A DNA stretch of 64,000 nucleotides from Arthrobacter sp. EpRS71 (lineage in GTDB: Bacteria > Actinomycetota > Actinomycetes > Actinomycetales > Micrococcaceae), in contig NZ_LNUV01000002.1 of assembly GCF_001512285.1 (NCBI RefSeq), positions 124,001 through 188,000 of the forward strand, read 5' to 3'. Position 1 is the first letter of the stretch. Each line of letters opens with the position of its first letter. A program made the translations under genes and the position numbers. The notes under the pieces are model-generated. The model made no database searches, was not told where the DNA came from, and saw nothing but the letters and a program-made list of their open reading frames with translations. Shown here one piece after another: positions 1 through 8,237 of this stretch.

Positions 1-1
1 A

Positions 2-112
2 GCAGGATTCGGCCATTCGGTGCTGCTGCGCCACCATTTCACCAAGGTGCTGGACACAAGTCCACAAAGCTACAGGCGGGCCTTCCGGGGGCAGTTGGCA
101 GAAGCCATCTGA
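2..112 (+). CDS. AraC/GlxA-type transcriptional regulator, C-terminal fragment
   Basis: Only the last 36 codons are inside the window and the reading frame is open from base 2. The peptide (GFGHSVLLRHHFTKV, then DTSPQSYRRAF) has the form of the second helix-turn-helix of an AraC-family DNA-binding domain, with the usual P-x-x-Y-R-x-x-F ending. The gene therefore ends in a normal family C-terminus and is cut only by the window edge. Its ligand domain and target genes cannot be judged. It is convergent with the emfourin/M4 protease pair, which gives no functional link. Confidence 0.72.
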   Translation, partial: AGFGHSVLLRHHFTKVLDTSPQSYRRAFRGQLAEAI

Positions 113-177
113 GAGAGCTTTTTGGGGGAGACGTTTGCTGCGTGCTGTGCCGGGGTGGCCGCCGGGCTGAGCAGCCG

Positions 178-235
178 CACTTTGGCTGCGCTGCGGCTCT
201 TTGGCTGAGCAGCGGCTCTTTGGCTTTAGCGGCGG
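178..235. repeat. Three degenerate 19-20 bp tandem units
   Basis: Units 178-196, 197-215 and 216-235 share the core CTCTTTGGCT followed by a GC-rich half. A 14-mer GCGGCTCTTTGGCT occurs exactly at 193-206 and 212-225. The last unit overlaps the stop codon of the emfourin gene (226-228), so the repeat forms its 3' flank. No function is visible. Confidence 0.6.
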
Positions 236-528
236 CTACCCAAACGGCCTTGTGATTCTGAACCTTCAGCTTTGGCGCATTCCACGAGTTCCTGCCAAGG
301 GCCCGTGACGGCGCGGTCCGGGAGAGTGGCACGGCGTTGGCCGGCCCTGATGGAGTACATGAACCGGTCCGGCTCGTTGGCCAACCGCGCCTGGCTCTTG
401 GCCTCATCCCAAGGGCACGCCTCCACGATCGGAACCCATCGGTCTTTATCATCGGGGGTCACTGCGTCCACGCTCCAGACGCGAGTCATCGCTGCGATTC
501 CCCCACTGCGTTGGACCGTGATCTTCAT
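226..528 (-). CDS. Emfourin-like inhibitor of M4 metalloprotease
   Basis: This 100-aa soluble protein begins MKITVQRSGGIAAMTR. It is rich in charged residues and has a central WVPIVEACPWD segment. It lies 81 bp downstream of a protealysin-like M4 protease on the same strand. Small proteins of this kind, called emfourins, are established tight inhibitors of protealysin-like proteases and are usually encoded beside them. The assignment rests on size, the N-terminal MKI-V-RSGG pattern and the neighbour. There is no signal peptide, which agrees with protealysin-type precursors that also lack one. The inhibitor could protect the cytoplasm or control release of active enzyme. The 3' end lies in a short tandem repeat. 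Confidence 0.72.
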   Translation of the reverse strand: MKITVQRSGGIAAMTRVWSVDAVTPDDKDRWVPIVEACPWDEAKSQARLANEPDRFMYSIRAGQRRATLPDRAVTGPWQELVECAKAEGSESQGRLGSRR

Positions 529-609
529 GACCGGCTGCTTCTCGTTCTTTTGTACCGTAGTCAGCCAACCGCCAGGGACCGAAGCGGACAGTCCGGTCCC
601 GCCAGCTGA

Positions 610-1650
610 CTAAACCTTGACCTTCACAGTCTCCCACGCCTTCAGGACGGCGTCATGCTCCGCTGAACCGGAACCGAAGAGTTCTTCGGCGGTGGCCACG
701 GTGGTTTTGGCAAATTTTCCGAACGTGCACGTCGCGGGGAGGCTTCCGCTGGTCAGCGTGCCGTACCAGATCTGGCCCGGCGCCTCCCACGCATTGCCAC
801 CAAGTTCTGTGGCCACCACGTAGAAAGCCTTGTTGGGGATTCCCGAATTGATATGAACTCCGCCATTGTCGGCACTGGTCCGCACATACGTATCCATGGA
901 GTCCGGTTGGGGATCCTTGCCGAGGACGTCGTCGTCGTATGCAGTGCCCGGTGCTTTCATGGAGCGCAAGGCGGCGCCTTGCACCTGGTCGGTGAAGAGT
1001 CCCTCACCGATGAGCCAACTGGCTTGCTCCGCGGAATCCTTCTTTAGGTACTGCTCCACAAGCACGCCGAAGACGTCAGACATGGACTCGTTGAGCGCAC
1101 CGGCCTGGTTCCGGTACGCCAGGTTGGCGGTGTATTGGGTAACCCCGTGAGCCAATTCGTGGCCGATGACGCTGAGGGACTTGGTGAATCGCTGGAAGAT
1201 CTGCCCATCGCCATCGCCAAACACCATTTGGGAGCCATCCCAAAAGGCGTTGTCGTAGAGCTTCCCGTAATGGACAGTTGCATCCAAGGCGAGACCGGCA
1301 TCGTCTATTGAGTCCCTGCCGAAAACCTCGCCGTACAGGCGATGCGTGTTGCCGAGGCCGTCATAGGCCTCATCGGCGGAAACGTCCCCAACAGGTGCCG
1401 CGCCTTCCTTGCGGACCACACGTCCGGGCAACACTTCTGACGACTCAGCGTCGTAAATAGTCCGCTTCGGCGGGCCGGGCTTGGCCTGGCGGGCACTGGG
1501 TGGCGCCGGCGGGATGGGCGCAGTGCGGATGGCCTGCAAGTCTTTGATGTGCAGCAGCGACTCTTTGGCTGCCCGGGCGACGGCACGCAGCCGAGGCTCG
1601 TTCTGGGCGGCTATCTTGCGAAGCATGTACGGCGGGACGATCGAGCACAT
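610..1650 (-). CDS. Protealysin-like M4 (thermolysin family) metalloprotease
   Basis: This is a 346-aa zinc endopeptidase. The active site is complete: HELAH at residues 164-168 (two zinc ligands and the catalytic Glu), E188 in the NES motif as third ligand, and H266 in GVHINSGIPN, which stabilises the transition state. The N-terminus carries the short PPYML propeptide motif typical of protealysin rather than the long thermolysin prosequence, and no signal peptide is seen. ATG 1650 is chosen because AAAGGGG lies upstream at good spacing; an in-frame GTG sits one codon earlier. The gene precedes an emfourin-type inhibitor, so the two probably form a protease-inhibitor operon. Confidence 0.9.
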   Translation of the reverse strand: MCSIVPPYMLRKIAAQNEPRLRAVARAAKESLLHIKDLQAIRTAPIPPAPPSARQAKPGPPKRTIYDAESSEVLPGRVVRKEGAAPVGDVSADEAYDGLGNTHRLYGEVFGRDSIDDAGLALDATVHYGKLYDNAFWDGSQMVFGDGDGQIFQRFTKSLSVIGHELAHGVTQYTANLAYRNQAGALNESMSDVFGVLVEQYLKKDSAEQASWLIGEGLFTDQVQGAALRSMKAPGTAYDDDVLGKDPQPDSMDTYVRTSADNGGVHINSGIPNKAFYVVATELGGNAWEAPGQIWYGTLTSGSLPATCTFGKFAKTTVATAEELFGSGSAEHDAVLKAWETVKVKV

Positions 1651-1768
1651 CACGGCAAACCCCTTTGGCTATCTGTATGACCAACTAAATTCAGCCTAGG
1701 AGCAGGGACAGACATTATTGCGGTTCAGGACCGGCAAGCCCCGAACTGATAGTCAGTATCCGGCACAC

Positions 1769-1800
1769 AAAAATACCCCGCCAGCAAAGCTGACGGGGTA
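1769..1800 (-). terminator. Rho-independent terminator of tRNA-Arg
   Basis: Read on the minus strand, a 12-bp stem (TACCCCGTCAGC pairing with GCTGGCGGGGTA, one G-U pair) with a 3-nt loop is followed by five T. It starts 9 nt beyond the tRNA 3' end. Confidence 0.85.
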
Positions 1801-1808
1801 ATTGTTTG

Positions 1809-1881
1809 TGCCCTCGATAGGATTCGAACCTACGGCCTTCTGCTCCGGAGGCAGACGCTCTATCCCCTGAGCTACGAGGGC
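1809..1881 (-). tRNA. tRNA-Arg, anticodon CCG
   Basis: This 73-nt cloverleaf has acceptor arms GCCCTCG/CGAGGGC with discriminator A, D-arm GCTC...GAGC, anticodon stem TCTGC/GCAGA around loop CTCCGGA (anticodon CCG), and a T-arm with the GGTTCGAATCC motif. CCA is not encoded. It reads CGG codons, which are common in this GC-rich genome. The arginyl-tRNA synthetase gene lies 3.2 kb away on the other strand. Confidence 0.97.
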
Positions 1882-1990
1882 ATCCGGGGTTCCCTCCGTT
1901 GCCGGTGGGACGTCCTAGAGCTTAGCAGCCACTGCGCCGCAAATGAAAACCCGACGGCCACTGCGGCGAGCCCGGCCCGGGCTGCGCCCA

Positions 1991-3493
1991 TCAGTAGCCC
2001 GCGAACGAGTCCACGTGGACCCGGCGGGCTCCTGCACCGCGTGCCGCCGCCCGCAGGGAGTCGACGGTTGCCGGGGAACCGGAGACGAACACTTCCCGAT
2101 CCCCAATGTCCGGAACCAGCTCCTTCAGGCGCGCGGCCTCGATTCTGGAGGCGCCGGCGTCGAGCATGAACTCCGGGGGAGCGGACCCGTCCGCGAGACG
2201 GGCTATTACCTTGGCGCCGGACGCTTCCAGTTCCTCCACACAGGCCAACTCATCGCGACCCTTCGCCAGGTACAGCACCACGGTGTCGCGGGCGGCGTCC
2301 TTGGCCGCCAGCTGCGAGAGGAAAGGTGTGATGCCTATTCCCGCAGCAATGAGCAGGACCGGTTTCCCGGCGTCGTTCGGAAGAACAAAGTCCCCACCCA
2401 CCGCGGTTGCCGAAATGCTGTCCCCGGGTCGAAGCGCAAAAAGCGCTTTCTTGGCTGTGGAAAGCGGCTCGGACGTCCCCACGCCGAACGTGATGTCCTC
2501 CGCTCCGGGCGGGCTGGTAATGCTGAAGACCCGACGACGCCCCCTGCCATCGGAGCCAGCATGGGGAAGGTTCAGCTCCATGAACTGCCCGGCTTCAAAG
2601 CGCACCGGCCTCTGCGGTTCGAACCTGAACTCTGTACTGGCAGAGGTGAGGGGACGCGATCCCTTGAACGTCAGATGGACGCCACCGCGCTGTCCCAGGA
2701 AGAAGGCCATGAGATTGCCCAGCAATAGTGCCAGTTCCGGGGAGTTGGCAATGAAACCGAAGTTATAGGGCACCGCGAAGACAACACCCACGACGGCGGC
2801 GAGCGCCAACTGCTGCCAGCGACGGGGCGGCAGAGTGAGTGGCTCCGAAAGCATGAAACCCACGAAAAACAGCAGCGGCCGTTGCGCCAGGGACTGCCAC
2901 AGGGCCTGGCCCAACGTCATGTTGCGGCCCAGCAGCTCCATAGTGATGATGCTGGTGGCTGCCACCAGAAAAACGGTGGCCATCAGCATTTTCCGGGTCC
3001 GGTACAGGACCATCACCACTCCCGGAACCAGTACCCAGAGCATGGCTGGCGTTGCGGCCCACCATGTGGCGATGTTCAGTCCGGTCAGCCCAGTGATGAA
3101 CGCGCCCACCGCGGCCGGGTTGAAGATATGGCGCCCGCGGAAGGCCAGAGCGTACTTGGAGACACTGGCCAGCACACACGCCAAAGCGACGCCCGCCATG
3201 TCCGTCACTCCAAAGGCAGGCCAGAACAGAAAGTACAGCAGCAGCCCGGTGATCAGCGAGGACTCCGTATGGGGTTTGACTCCGAAGACCAAGGCAAGAA
3301 GCCGGCCGGACGCGTAGGTCACGGCCAGGCACAGCACCAAATGAACCAGCATCTCGGGCAGGCCAAAGGTCAACCACCCCAGGATGTTCAGGATCATGCT
3401 GTAGGCCGCCAGCACGCCCAACACCCAGAGAATCAAGCGGTACATGGTGAAGCGGCCCAACCAGGTGTCCACTCGGGACTTAGCGGCAATCAT
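1991..3493 (-). CDS. NqrB/RnfD-like membrane domain fused to ferredoxin:NAD(P)+ reductase domain
   Basis: This 500-aa protein has two parts. Residues about 15-265 carry eight or more hydrophobic helices and RnfD/NqrB landmarks: FRGRHIFNPAAVG (118-130) and FMLSEPLTLPP (213-223). Residues about 275-500 form an FNR-type module with RRVFSITS (320-327) as the FAD-binding RxYS variant, AAGIGITPFLSQL (383-395) for the nucleotide, and a C-terminal VFVSGSP in place of the usual Cys-Gly. The likely role is to oxidise cytoplasmic NAD(P)H and pass electrons through the membrane to an outside flavoprotein. Its ATG overlaps the apbE stop by 4 bp. The FMN-accepting Thr context of true NqrB/RnfD (SGAT) is not clear here; NIATWW (140-145) is the nearest match. 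Confidence 0.85.
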   Translation of the reverse strand: MIAAKSRVDTWLGRFTMYRLILWVLGVLAAYSMILNILGWLTFGLPEMLVHLVLCLAVTYASGRLLALVFGVKPHTESSLITGLLLYFLFWPAFGVTDMAGVALACVLASVSKYALAFRGRHIFNPAAVGAFITGLTGLNIATWWAATPAMLWVLVPGVVMVLYRTRKMLMATVFLVAATSIITMELLGRNMTLGQALWQSLAQRPLLFFVGFMLSEPLTLPPRRWQQLALAAVVGVVFAVPYNFGFIANSPELALLLGNLMAFFLGQRGGVHLTFKGSRPLTSASTEFRFEPQRPVRFEAGQFMELNLPHAGSDGRGRRRVFSITSPPGAEDITFGVGTSEPLSTAKKALFALRPGDSISATAVGGDFVLPNDAGKPVLLIAAGIGITPFLSQLAAKDAARDTVVLYLAKGRDELACVEELEASGAKVIARLADGSAPPEFMLDAGASRIEAARLKELVPDIGDREVFVSGSPATVDSLRAAARGAGARRVHVDSFAGY

Positions 3494-4362
3494 GTGAACA
3501 GTCTCCCCTCAAAACGGGTCGAAAACGTGGCAGCACCGCTGGAGGACACCTTAAGCCAGGAGAATTCAAATTCCTCCTCCAGCCGAGGAGGCTCAAGCAT
3601 GAACAATGCCGTGGCCAGTGCGTCCGCTACCAGGGCGCTCGCCGCAATGGTCCAAGTAGCCACTGTGGTGATAATTGGTGTGCCAGTGGTCCCATCCAGG
3701 ACATGATGGAGACCATCGCCCCATGTACGGCGGTTGGAAGCCGAAGCACAGAGGGCCGCGTTGTCCAACTCCACAGTGCCTACGGCCTGCCGCGGGTTAT
3801 AGGGATGCTCCAGAGCAACGGTGACCGGATGATCGCCGGCGTGCAGCATGTCGCCGCTTCCATCCACCAGGAAATCGGCGTGGCCGCTCTCCTGCAGGAC
3901 TTCGCCCAGCAGGTCAACAAGTTGGCCCTTGCCGGCGGCCCCCACGTCCAAGACCACCGGCTCTTGTGCGGCCAGCTCCGTGCCGCTCCAGTCAAGGACG
4001 TCTTCCCACCGGGGTGGGGCCAGGGGATTTCCGGCAGGAGTAAGAGTGTAGGCGGAGTCATACCCCAACCGCTCCAGGCTGCTGCCGATGAGCGGGGTCA
4101 TGGCGCCATCGCTGAGGCGATACAGTGCGGAGTACACCTCCTGGAGGGCGGTGGCATGCTCCGGCAGCGTTATCCGGCCTGGCCCGCGGGACACTCCAGA
4201 GACCAGGGAATCTGGCCTGAACCGCGACCACGTCTGGTCGTACTCTGCAACGGTGTTAAGCACTTCGCCCCGGACTGCAGGAGTAACCTCCACCGGGGTC
4301 GAAATCTCCCACTGCGTACCGATCCCTTCGAAACTGAAGGTCCTCCAGCCAGGGTGTGGCAT
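3490..4362 (-). CDS. apbE: FAD:protein FMN transferase (ApbE family)
   Basis: This 290-aa enzyme transfers FMN from FAD to a Ser or Thr of an exported partner through a phosphoester bond. Family motifs are present: LDVGAAGKGQLVD (138-150), LVDGSGDM (165-172), HHVLDGTTGTP (219-229) and the metal-binding ALVADALATALF (243-254). No N-terminal signal or lipobox is seen, unlike many Gram-negative ApbE proteins. The gene lies between the FMN-binding lipoprotein (5-bp gap) and the NqrB-FNR fusion (4-bp overlap), so its substrate is almost certainly that lipoprotein. How a protein without a signal meets an exported acceptor is open; modification before export is possible. Confidence 0.92.
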   Translation of the reverse strand: MPHPGWRTFSFEGIGTQWEISTPVEVTPAVRGEVLNTVAEYDQTWSRFRPDSLVSGVSRGPGRITLPEHATALQEVYSALYRLSDGAMTPLIGSSLERLGYDSAYTLTPAGNPLAPPRWEDVLDWSGTELAAQEPVVLDVGAAGKGQLVDLLGEVLQESGHADFLVDGSGDMLHAGDHPVTVALEHPYNPRQAVGTVELDNAALCASASNRRTWGDGLHHVLDGTTGTPIITTVATWTIAASALVADALATALFMLEPPRLEEEFEFSWLKVSSSGAATFSTRFEGRLFT

Positions 4363-4367
4363 GGCTG

Positions 4368-4862
4368 CTACTTGGCTTGGGACTTGATCTGTTCCACGGC
4401 TTCATTGAAGCCCCCGGAGGTCAATGAAGAGCCGGCCACCTTGGAGACGTTGAGTTCGTCGATGTCCTTGCCCACGATCTGCGCTGCGATTCCGCTGGCG
4501 AACTCGCCCTGGAACTTCTTGGTATTGGGGTTGGAAGGGTGGACCGTGATGTTGACCGCAGAAACCTTATCGGCCGCCAGCGTCAGTTCAACACCCACCG
4601 TTTCCTGGCCATTGGGCGAGGTATAGGTGCCGTCAGAGCTGTAGGTTCCGTCCTTATAGGTGGACTCGCCGGTGGAAGCGACAGCCGATGATGACGACGT
4701 GGCCGCAGATGTCGGATTGCCTGTTGCGGCCTGGCCACCATTCTGGGTGGCCGGGGTCTGGGTTGTGGGGGCGTCTGTTGTGGGGGCGCATGCCGCGGCT
4801 GTTCCGATGATGGAGAGGCCGGCGAAACCAACGTAGAGGCTCTTGCGGAGTGGCGTAGTCAT
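4368..4862 (-). CDS. FMN-binding domain lipoprotein, ApbE substrate
   Basis: From ATG 4862 this is a 164-aa protein. It has a basic, hydrophobic signal ending GTAAAC, with Cys25 as the likely lipidated residue, then a Thr/Ser/Pro-rich linker of about 45 residues and an FMN_bind domain (70-160) starting YKDGTYSSDGTY. The flavinylation site reads VAGSSLTSGGF (142-152). Family proteins usually have S-G-A-T-x-T-S here, so Ser146 would be the FMN attachment residue in place of Thr. The protein should sit on the outer face of the membrane and receive electrons from the NqrB-FNR fusion encoded downstream. An upstream in-frame start at 4898 would spoil the signal peptide and is rejected. Confidence 0.88.
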   Translation of the reverse strand: MTTPLRKSLYVGFAGLSIIGTAAACAPTTDAPTTQTPATQNGGQAATGNPTSAATSSSSAVASTGESTYKDGTYSSDGTYTSPNGQETVGVELTLAADKVSAVNITVHPSNPNTKKFQGEFASGIAAQIVGKDIDELNVSKVAGSSLTSGGFNEAVEQIKSQAK

Positions 4863-5083
4863 GATTCTGCTCGTTTCAACTGGACAAGAATTCGTCAATG
4901 GTCACTTTGTCAGGGTTACTGCGTGTACCGGGGTGACCAACAAGGCCACCTCCTACGTGTTCACAACGTTGAATTCAGCGTAATGGTTCAGTCTGTGGGA
5001 CCGGATAGCCGTTCCTGTGCGGTGGCTGTGTCCACATTGTCCACATAAGAGACCCTCAATTCCGCGACTTTGCGGGCCCCCGG

Positions 5084-5089
5084 TAGGCT
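5084..5089 (+). promoter_or_regulatory. -10 box of argS, leaderless start
   Basis: TAGGCT is followed by exactly 6 nt and then GTG 5096. No Shine-Dalgarno sequence precedes the start, so transcription probably begins at or next to the start codon. No clear -35 box is seen. Confidence 0.55.
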
Positions 5090-5095
5090 AGATGC

Positions 5096-6760
5096 GTGAC
5101 TCCCGAAGAACTCTCTGCTGCCATATCCGCCTGCCTTAAGGACGCCGTCTCTACCGGCGAAATTACCTTGACGGAATCTGCCGTGCCCGATTCCGTGCGA
5201 GTGGAGCGACCCAAGAACCGGGACCACGGAGACTGGGCCACCAACATCGCCCTGCAGCTCTCCAAGCAGGCCGGCATGAATCCGCGCGAATTCGCGGGAA
5301 TCCTCAGCAACCATCTGCAGGGCATTCCCGGTGTCACCGGCGTCGAAATCGCCGGTCCCGGCTTCCTCAACATCACCGTGGATGCCGCCACGGCCGGTGT
5401 CCTCGCCAAGGCCATTGTTGAGGCCGGAACCAGCTACGGCACCAACCAGGCGCTCGCGGGCCGCGTAGTTAATATGGAGTTCGTTTCAGCGAATCCCACG
5501 GGTCCGCTCCACATCGGTCACACCCGCTGGGCGGCCCTGGGCGATGCGATTGCCAGAGTCCTGCGCGCCTCCGGTGCGGACGTCACCGCCGAGTACTACA
5601 TCAACGACGCCGGCTCGCAGATGAACGTCTTTGCCAACTCTGTCCTCTCCCGGCTTCACGGCCGCGGTGTTCCGGAGGGTGGCTACCCGGGCGAATACAT
5701 CCGTGAACTTGGCGACGAAGTCCTCAAGGCCCACCCCGGCATCCGCGAGCTGACGGACGAGGCAGCTTTGCCCGTTATCCGTGCCGCTGCGTACGAGGCC
5801 CAGATGGCGGACATCAAGACCACCCTGGCTGAGTTCGGCGTGGAGTTCGACGTCTTCTTCTCGGAGAAAGAACTGCACGACGCCGGTGCCATCGAATCCG
5901 CAGTAGCCCGCCTTCGGGAGCAGGGCCACGTGTTCGACGACGGCGGTGCTGTTTGGTTGCGCACCACAGACTTCGGTGACGACAAAGACCGCGTCATGAT
6001 CCGCGCCAATGGTGAACCCACCTATTTCGCTGCGGACGCCGCGTACTACCTTTCCAAGAAGGACCGCGGGTTTACTGAAAAGATCTATCTGCTCGGTGCA
6101 GACCACCACGGGTACATCAACCGCCTTAAGGCCATTGCGGCCTGTGCGGGGGATGACCCCGAGGTCAACATCGAGGTCCTGATCGGCCAGCTTGTGTCCG
6201 TCAATGGTGCCAAGTTGTCCAAGCGTGCCGGCAACATCATTGAGCTCAAGGACCTCATCTCTTGGCTTGGCAAGGACGCCGTCAGGTATTCCCTGGCCCG
6301 TTTCCCGGCCGACTCGCCCCTGACGCTGGACCCGGAACTGCTGAAGAAGCACAGCAACGAGAACCCGGTGTTCTACGTGCAGTATGCCCACGCCCGGTCT
6401 CGTGGCACGGCACGCAATGCTGCCGAGGCCGGGGTGGAGCGCCAGGTTGATGGAGTAGATGCTTTCGACGCTTCGCTCCTGGACCACGCCACGGAAAACG
6501 AGTTGCTTTCCTACCTGGGCAGTTATCCTTCCATCGTGGCCAAAGCCGCAGAACTGCGCGAGCCGCACCGTGTGGCCCGCCACCTTGAGGTCATTGCCGG
6601 CGCCTACCACCGCTGGTACGACGCCTGCCGGGTGTCGCCGCAGGGTGATGACCCCGTCTTGGACGTCAACCGGACCCGCCTGTGGCTCAATGACGCCACC
6701 AGCCAGGTGCTTTTCAACGGACTCGAACTGCTGGGCGTTTCGGCGCCGGAACGGATGTAG
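5096..6760 (+). CDS. argS: Arginyl-tRNA synthetase
   Basis: This 554-aa class I synthetase charges tRNA-Arg. The N-terminal additional domain (1-110) is followed by the HIGH motif in NPTGPLHIGH (133-142) and the KMSKS-equivalent KLSKR (373-377). The C-terminal DALR anticodon-binding domain holds the stretch around VFYVQYAHAR. The length is normal for the family. GTG 5096 is used; an out-of-frame ATG sits 4 nt earlier. It heads a run argS-lysA-hom-thrC-thrB with 4-bp or smaller gaps or overlaps, so all five are probably cotranscribed. Confidence 0.97.
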   Translation: MTPEELSAAISACLKDAVSTGEITLTESAVPDSVRVERPKNRDHGDWATNIALQLSKQAGMNPREFAGILSNHLQGIPGVTGVEIAGPGFLNITVDAATAGVLAKAIVEAGTSYGTNQALAGRVVNMEFVSANPTGPLHIGHTRWAALGDAIARVLRASGADVTAEYYINDAGSQMNVFANSVLSRLHGRGVPEGGYPGEYIRELGDEVLKAHPGIRELTDEAALPVIRAAAYEAQMADIKTTLAEFGVEFDVFFSEKELHDAGAIESAVARLREQGHVFDDGGAVWLRTTDFGDDKDRVMIRANGEPTYFAADAAYYLSKKDRGFTEKIYLLGADHHGYINRLKAIAACAGDDPEVNIEVLIGQLVSVNGAKLSKRAGNIIELKDLISWLGKDAVRYSLARFPADSPLTLDPELLKKHSNENPVFYVQYAHARSRGTARNAAEAGVERQVDGVDAFDASLLDHATENELLSYLGSYPSIVAKAAELREPHRVARHLEVIAGAYHRWYDACRVSPQGDDPVLDVNRTRLWLNDATSQVLFNGLELLGVSAPERM

Positions 6761-6764
6761 GGCA

Positions 6765-8237
6765 ATGAACCAAGCCGCTGATCACGCATCTCCGCTTGCT
6801 CCTGAATGGTTGGCCGTTCCCGGGGACCTCAACGAACTACAGGAGCCCCTGTGGGCCGCCGGCGTTGAGAAGAACGCTTCCGGTGAGGTCACCGTTGATG
6901 GTCTCTCCGTCAGTGAGCTCAAGGAACAGTTCGGAACTCCGCTGTTTGTCATGAGCGAATCGGACTTCCGCTCCCGGGCCCGGGCCTTCAAGCACGCCTT
7001 CGACGCCGCCTTCGCCGACATCTGCGGGGGAGTGGACGTCTATTACGCAGGGAAGTCCTTCCTGTGCACCGCAGTGGCCAGTTGGGTGGCAGAAGAGGGC
7101 CTCCGCCTGGACACGTGTTCCGGAGGCGAACTCGCTGTCGCCGCCCGCGCCGGGATCGACGGCTCCAACCTCGGCTTGCACGGCAATAACAAGTCTGACG
7201 CCGAGATCAACCGCGCCCTGGACATGTCGCTTGGCAGGATCGTGGTGGACAGCCTCGATGAACTGGAGCGGGTCGCCAAGATAGCGTCCAGCCGGGGCGA
7301 GGTTGCCAAGGTCATGCTTCGCCTGACCCCCGGTGTTCACGCGCATACTCACGAGTTCATTGCCACCGCACACGAGGACCAGAAGTTCGGCCTTTCCATG
7401 GCAGAAGACTCCACCGAGGAAGCGGGCCTGTCCGCCGCCGAAGAAGCAGTGGCTGCTGCGACCTCCTACGCCAGTGTCGAGCTCCTGGGATTGCATTGCC
7501 ACATCGGCTCGCAGATCTTCGAGCCCGACGGCTTTGCAGTAGCAGCGGAGAAACTGCTGGGCTTCCTTGCTGCCATGCAGGCCAAGTACTCCATCGTCAT
7601 GCCCGAGCTGGACCTGGGCGGAGGCTACGGAATCGCCTACACACCGGTGGATACGCCGCGGCCGCCGGCCGAGATCGCGGAGGCGATGGCCGCCGTCGTA
7701 CGGTCCACGTGTGCCGAGCTGAACATCACGCCGCCGCGCATCTCCATTGAACCCGGACGCGCGATCGTGGGGAGCACTACCTTCACGCTGTACGAAGTCG
7801 GCACTCTCAAAACCGTCCGCGTTGACGCCCCTGCAGGTGATGAAGGGCAAGAGAACGTTACGTATCCACGGCGCTATGTGTCGGTGGACGGCGGAATGAG
7901 CGACAACGCCCGCCCGGTGCTTTACGACGCGGATTATTCGGCAATTTTGGCCTCCCGGGACTCGGATGCGGCTCCGCAGCTGTCCCGAGTAGTGGGCAAA
8001 CATTGCGAGAGCGGCGACATAGTTGTTAGAGATGTATATCTGCCCGCGGATGTGGCAGCCGGTGATTTGCTCGCAGTACCGGGTACCGGCGCCTACTGCT
8101 GGGCCCTCTCCAGCAACTACAACTACCTGGCCCGGCCTGGCGTTGTCGCTGTACGCGACGGAGCCGCCCGGCTGATTGTCCGCGGGGAAACCGAAGAAGA
8201 TCTCTTGAACCGCGACATGGGAGTGGCGAATGTCTGA
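6765..8237 (+). CDS. lysA: Diaminopimelate decarboxylase
   Basis: This 490-aa PLP enzyme converts meso-diaminopimelate to lysine, the last step of lysine synthesis. It is a fold-type III enzyme: PLP-binding Lys97 in YYAGKSF, CSGGEL, HIGSQ (246-250), LDLGGGYG, EPGRAIVG, VDGGMSDNARP, and the Cys of KHCESGDIV that binds substrate. It has about 40 extra N-terminal residues, usual in actinobacterial LysA. ATG 6765 lies 4 bp after argS, and the 3' end overlaps hom by 8 bp. Confidence 0.97.
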   Translation: MNQAADHASPLAPEWLAVPGDLNELQEPLWAAGVEKNASGEVTVDGLSVSELKEQFGTPLFVMSESDFRSRARAFKHAFDAAFADICGGVDVYYAGKSFLCTAVASWVAEEGLRLDTCSGGELAVAARAGIDGSNLGLHGNNKSDAEINRALDMSLGRIVVDSLDELERVAKIASSRGEVAKVMLRLTPGVHAHTHEFIATAHEDQKFGLSMAEDSTEEAGLSAAEEAVAAATSYASVELLGLHCHIGSQIFEPDGFAVAAEKLLGFLAAMQAKYSIVMPELDLGGGYGIAYTPVDTPRPPAEIAEAMAAVVRSTCAELNITPPRISIEPGRAIVGSTTFTLYEVGTLKTVRVDAPAGDEGQENVTYPRRYVSVDGGMSDNARPVLYDADYSAILASRDSDAAPQLSRVVGKHCESGDIVVRDVYLPADVAAGDLLAVPGTGAYCWALSSNYNYLARPGVVAVRDGAARLIVRGETEEDLLNRDMGVANV

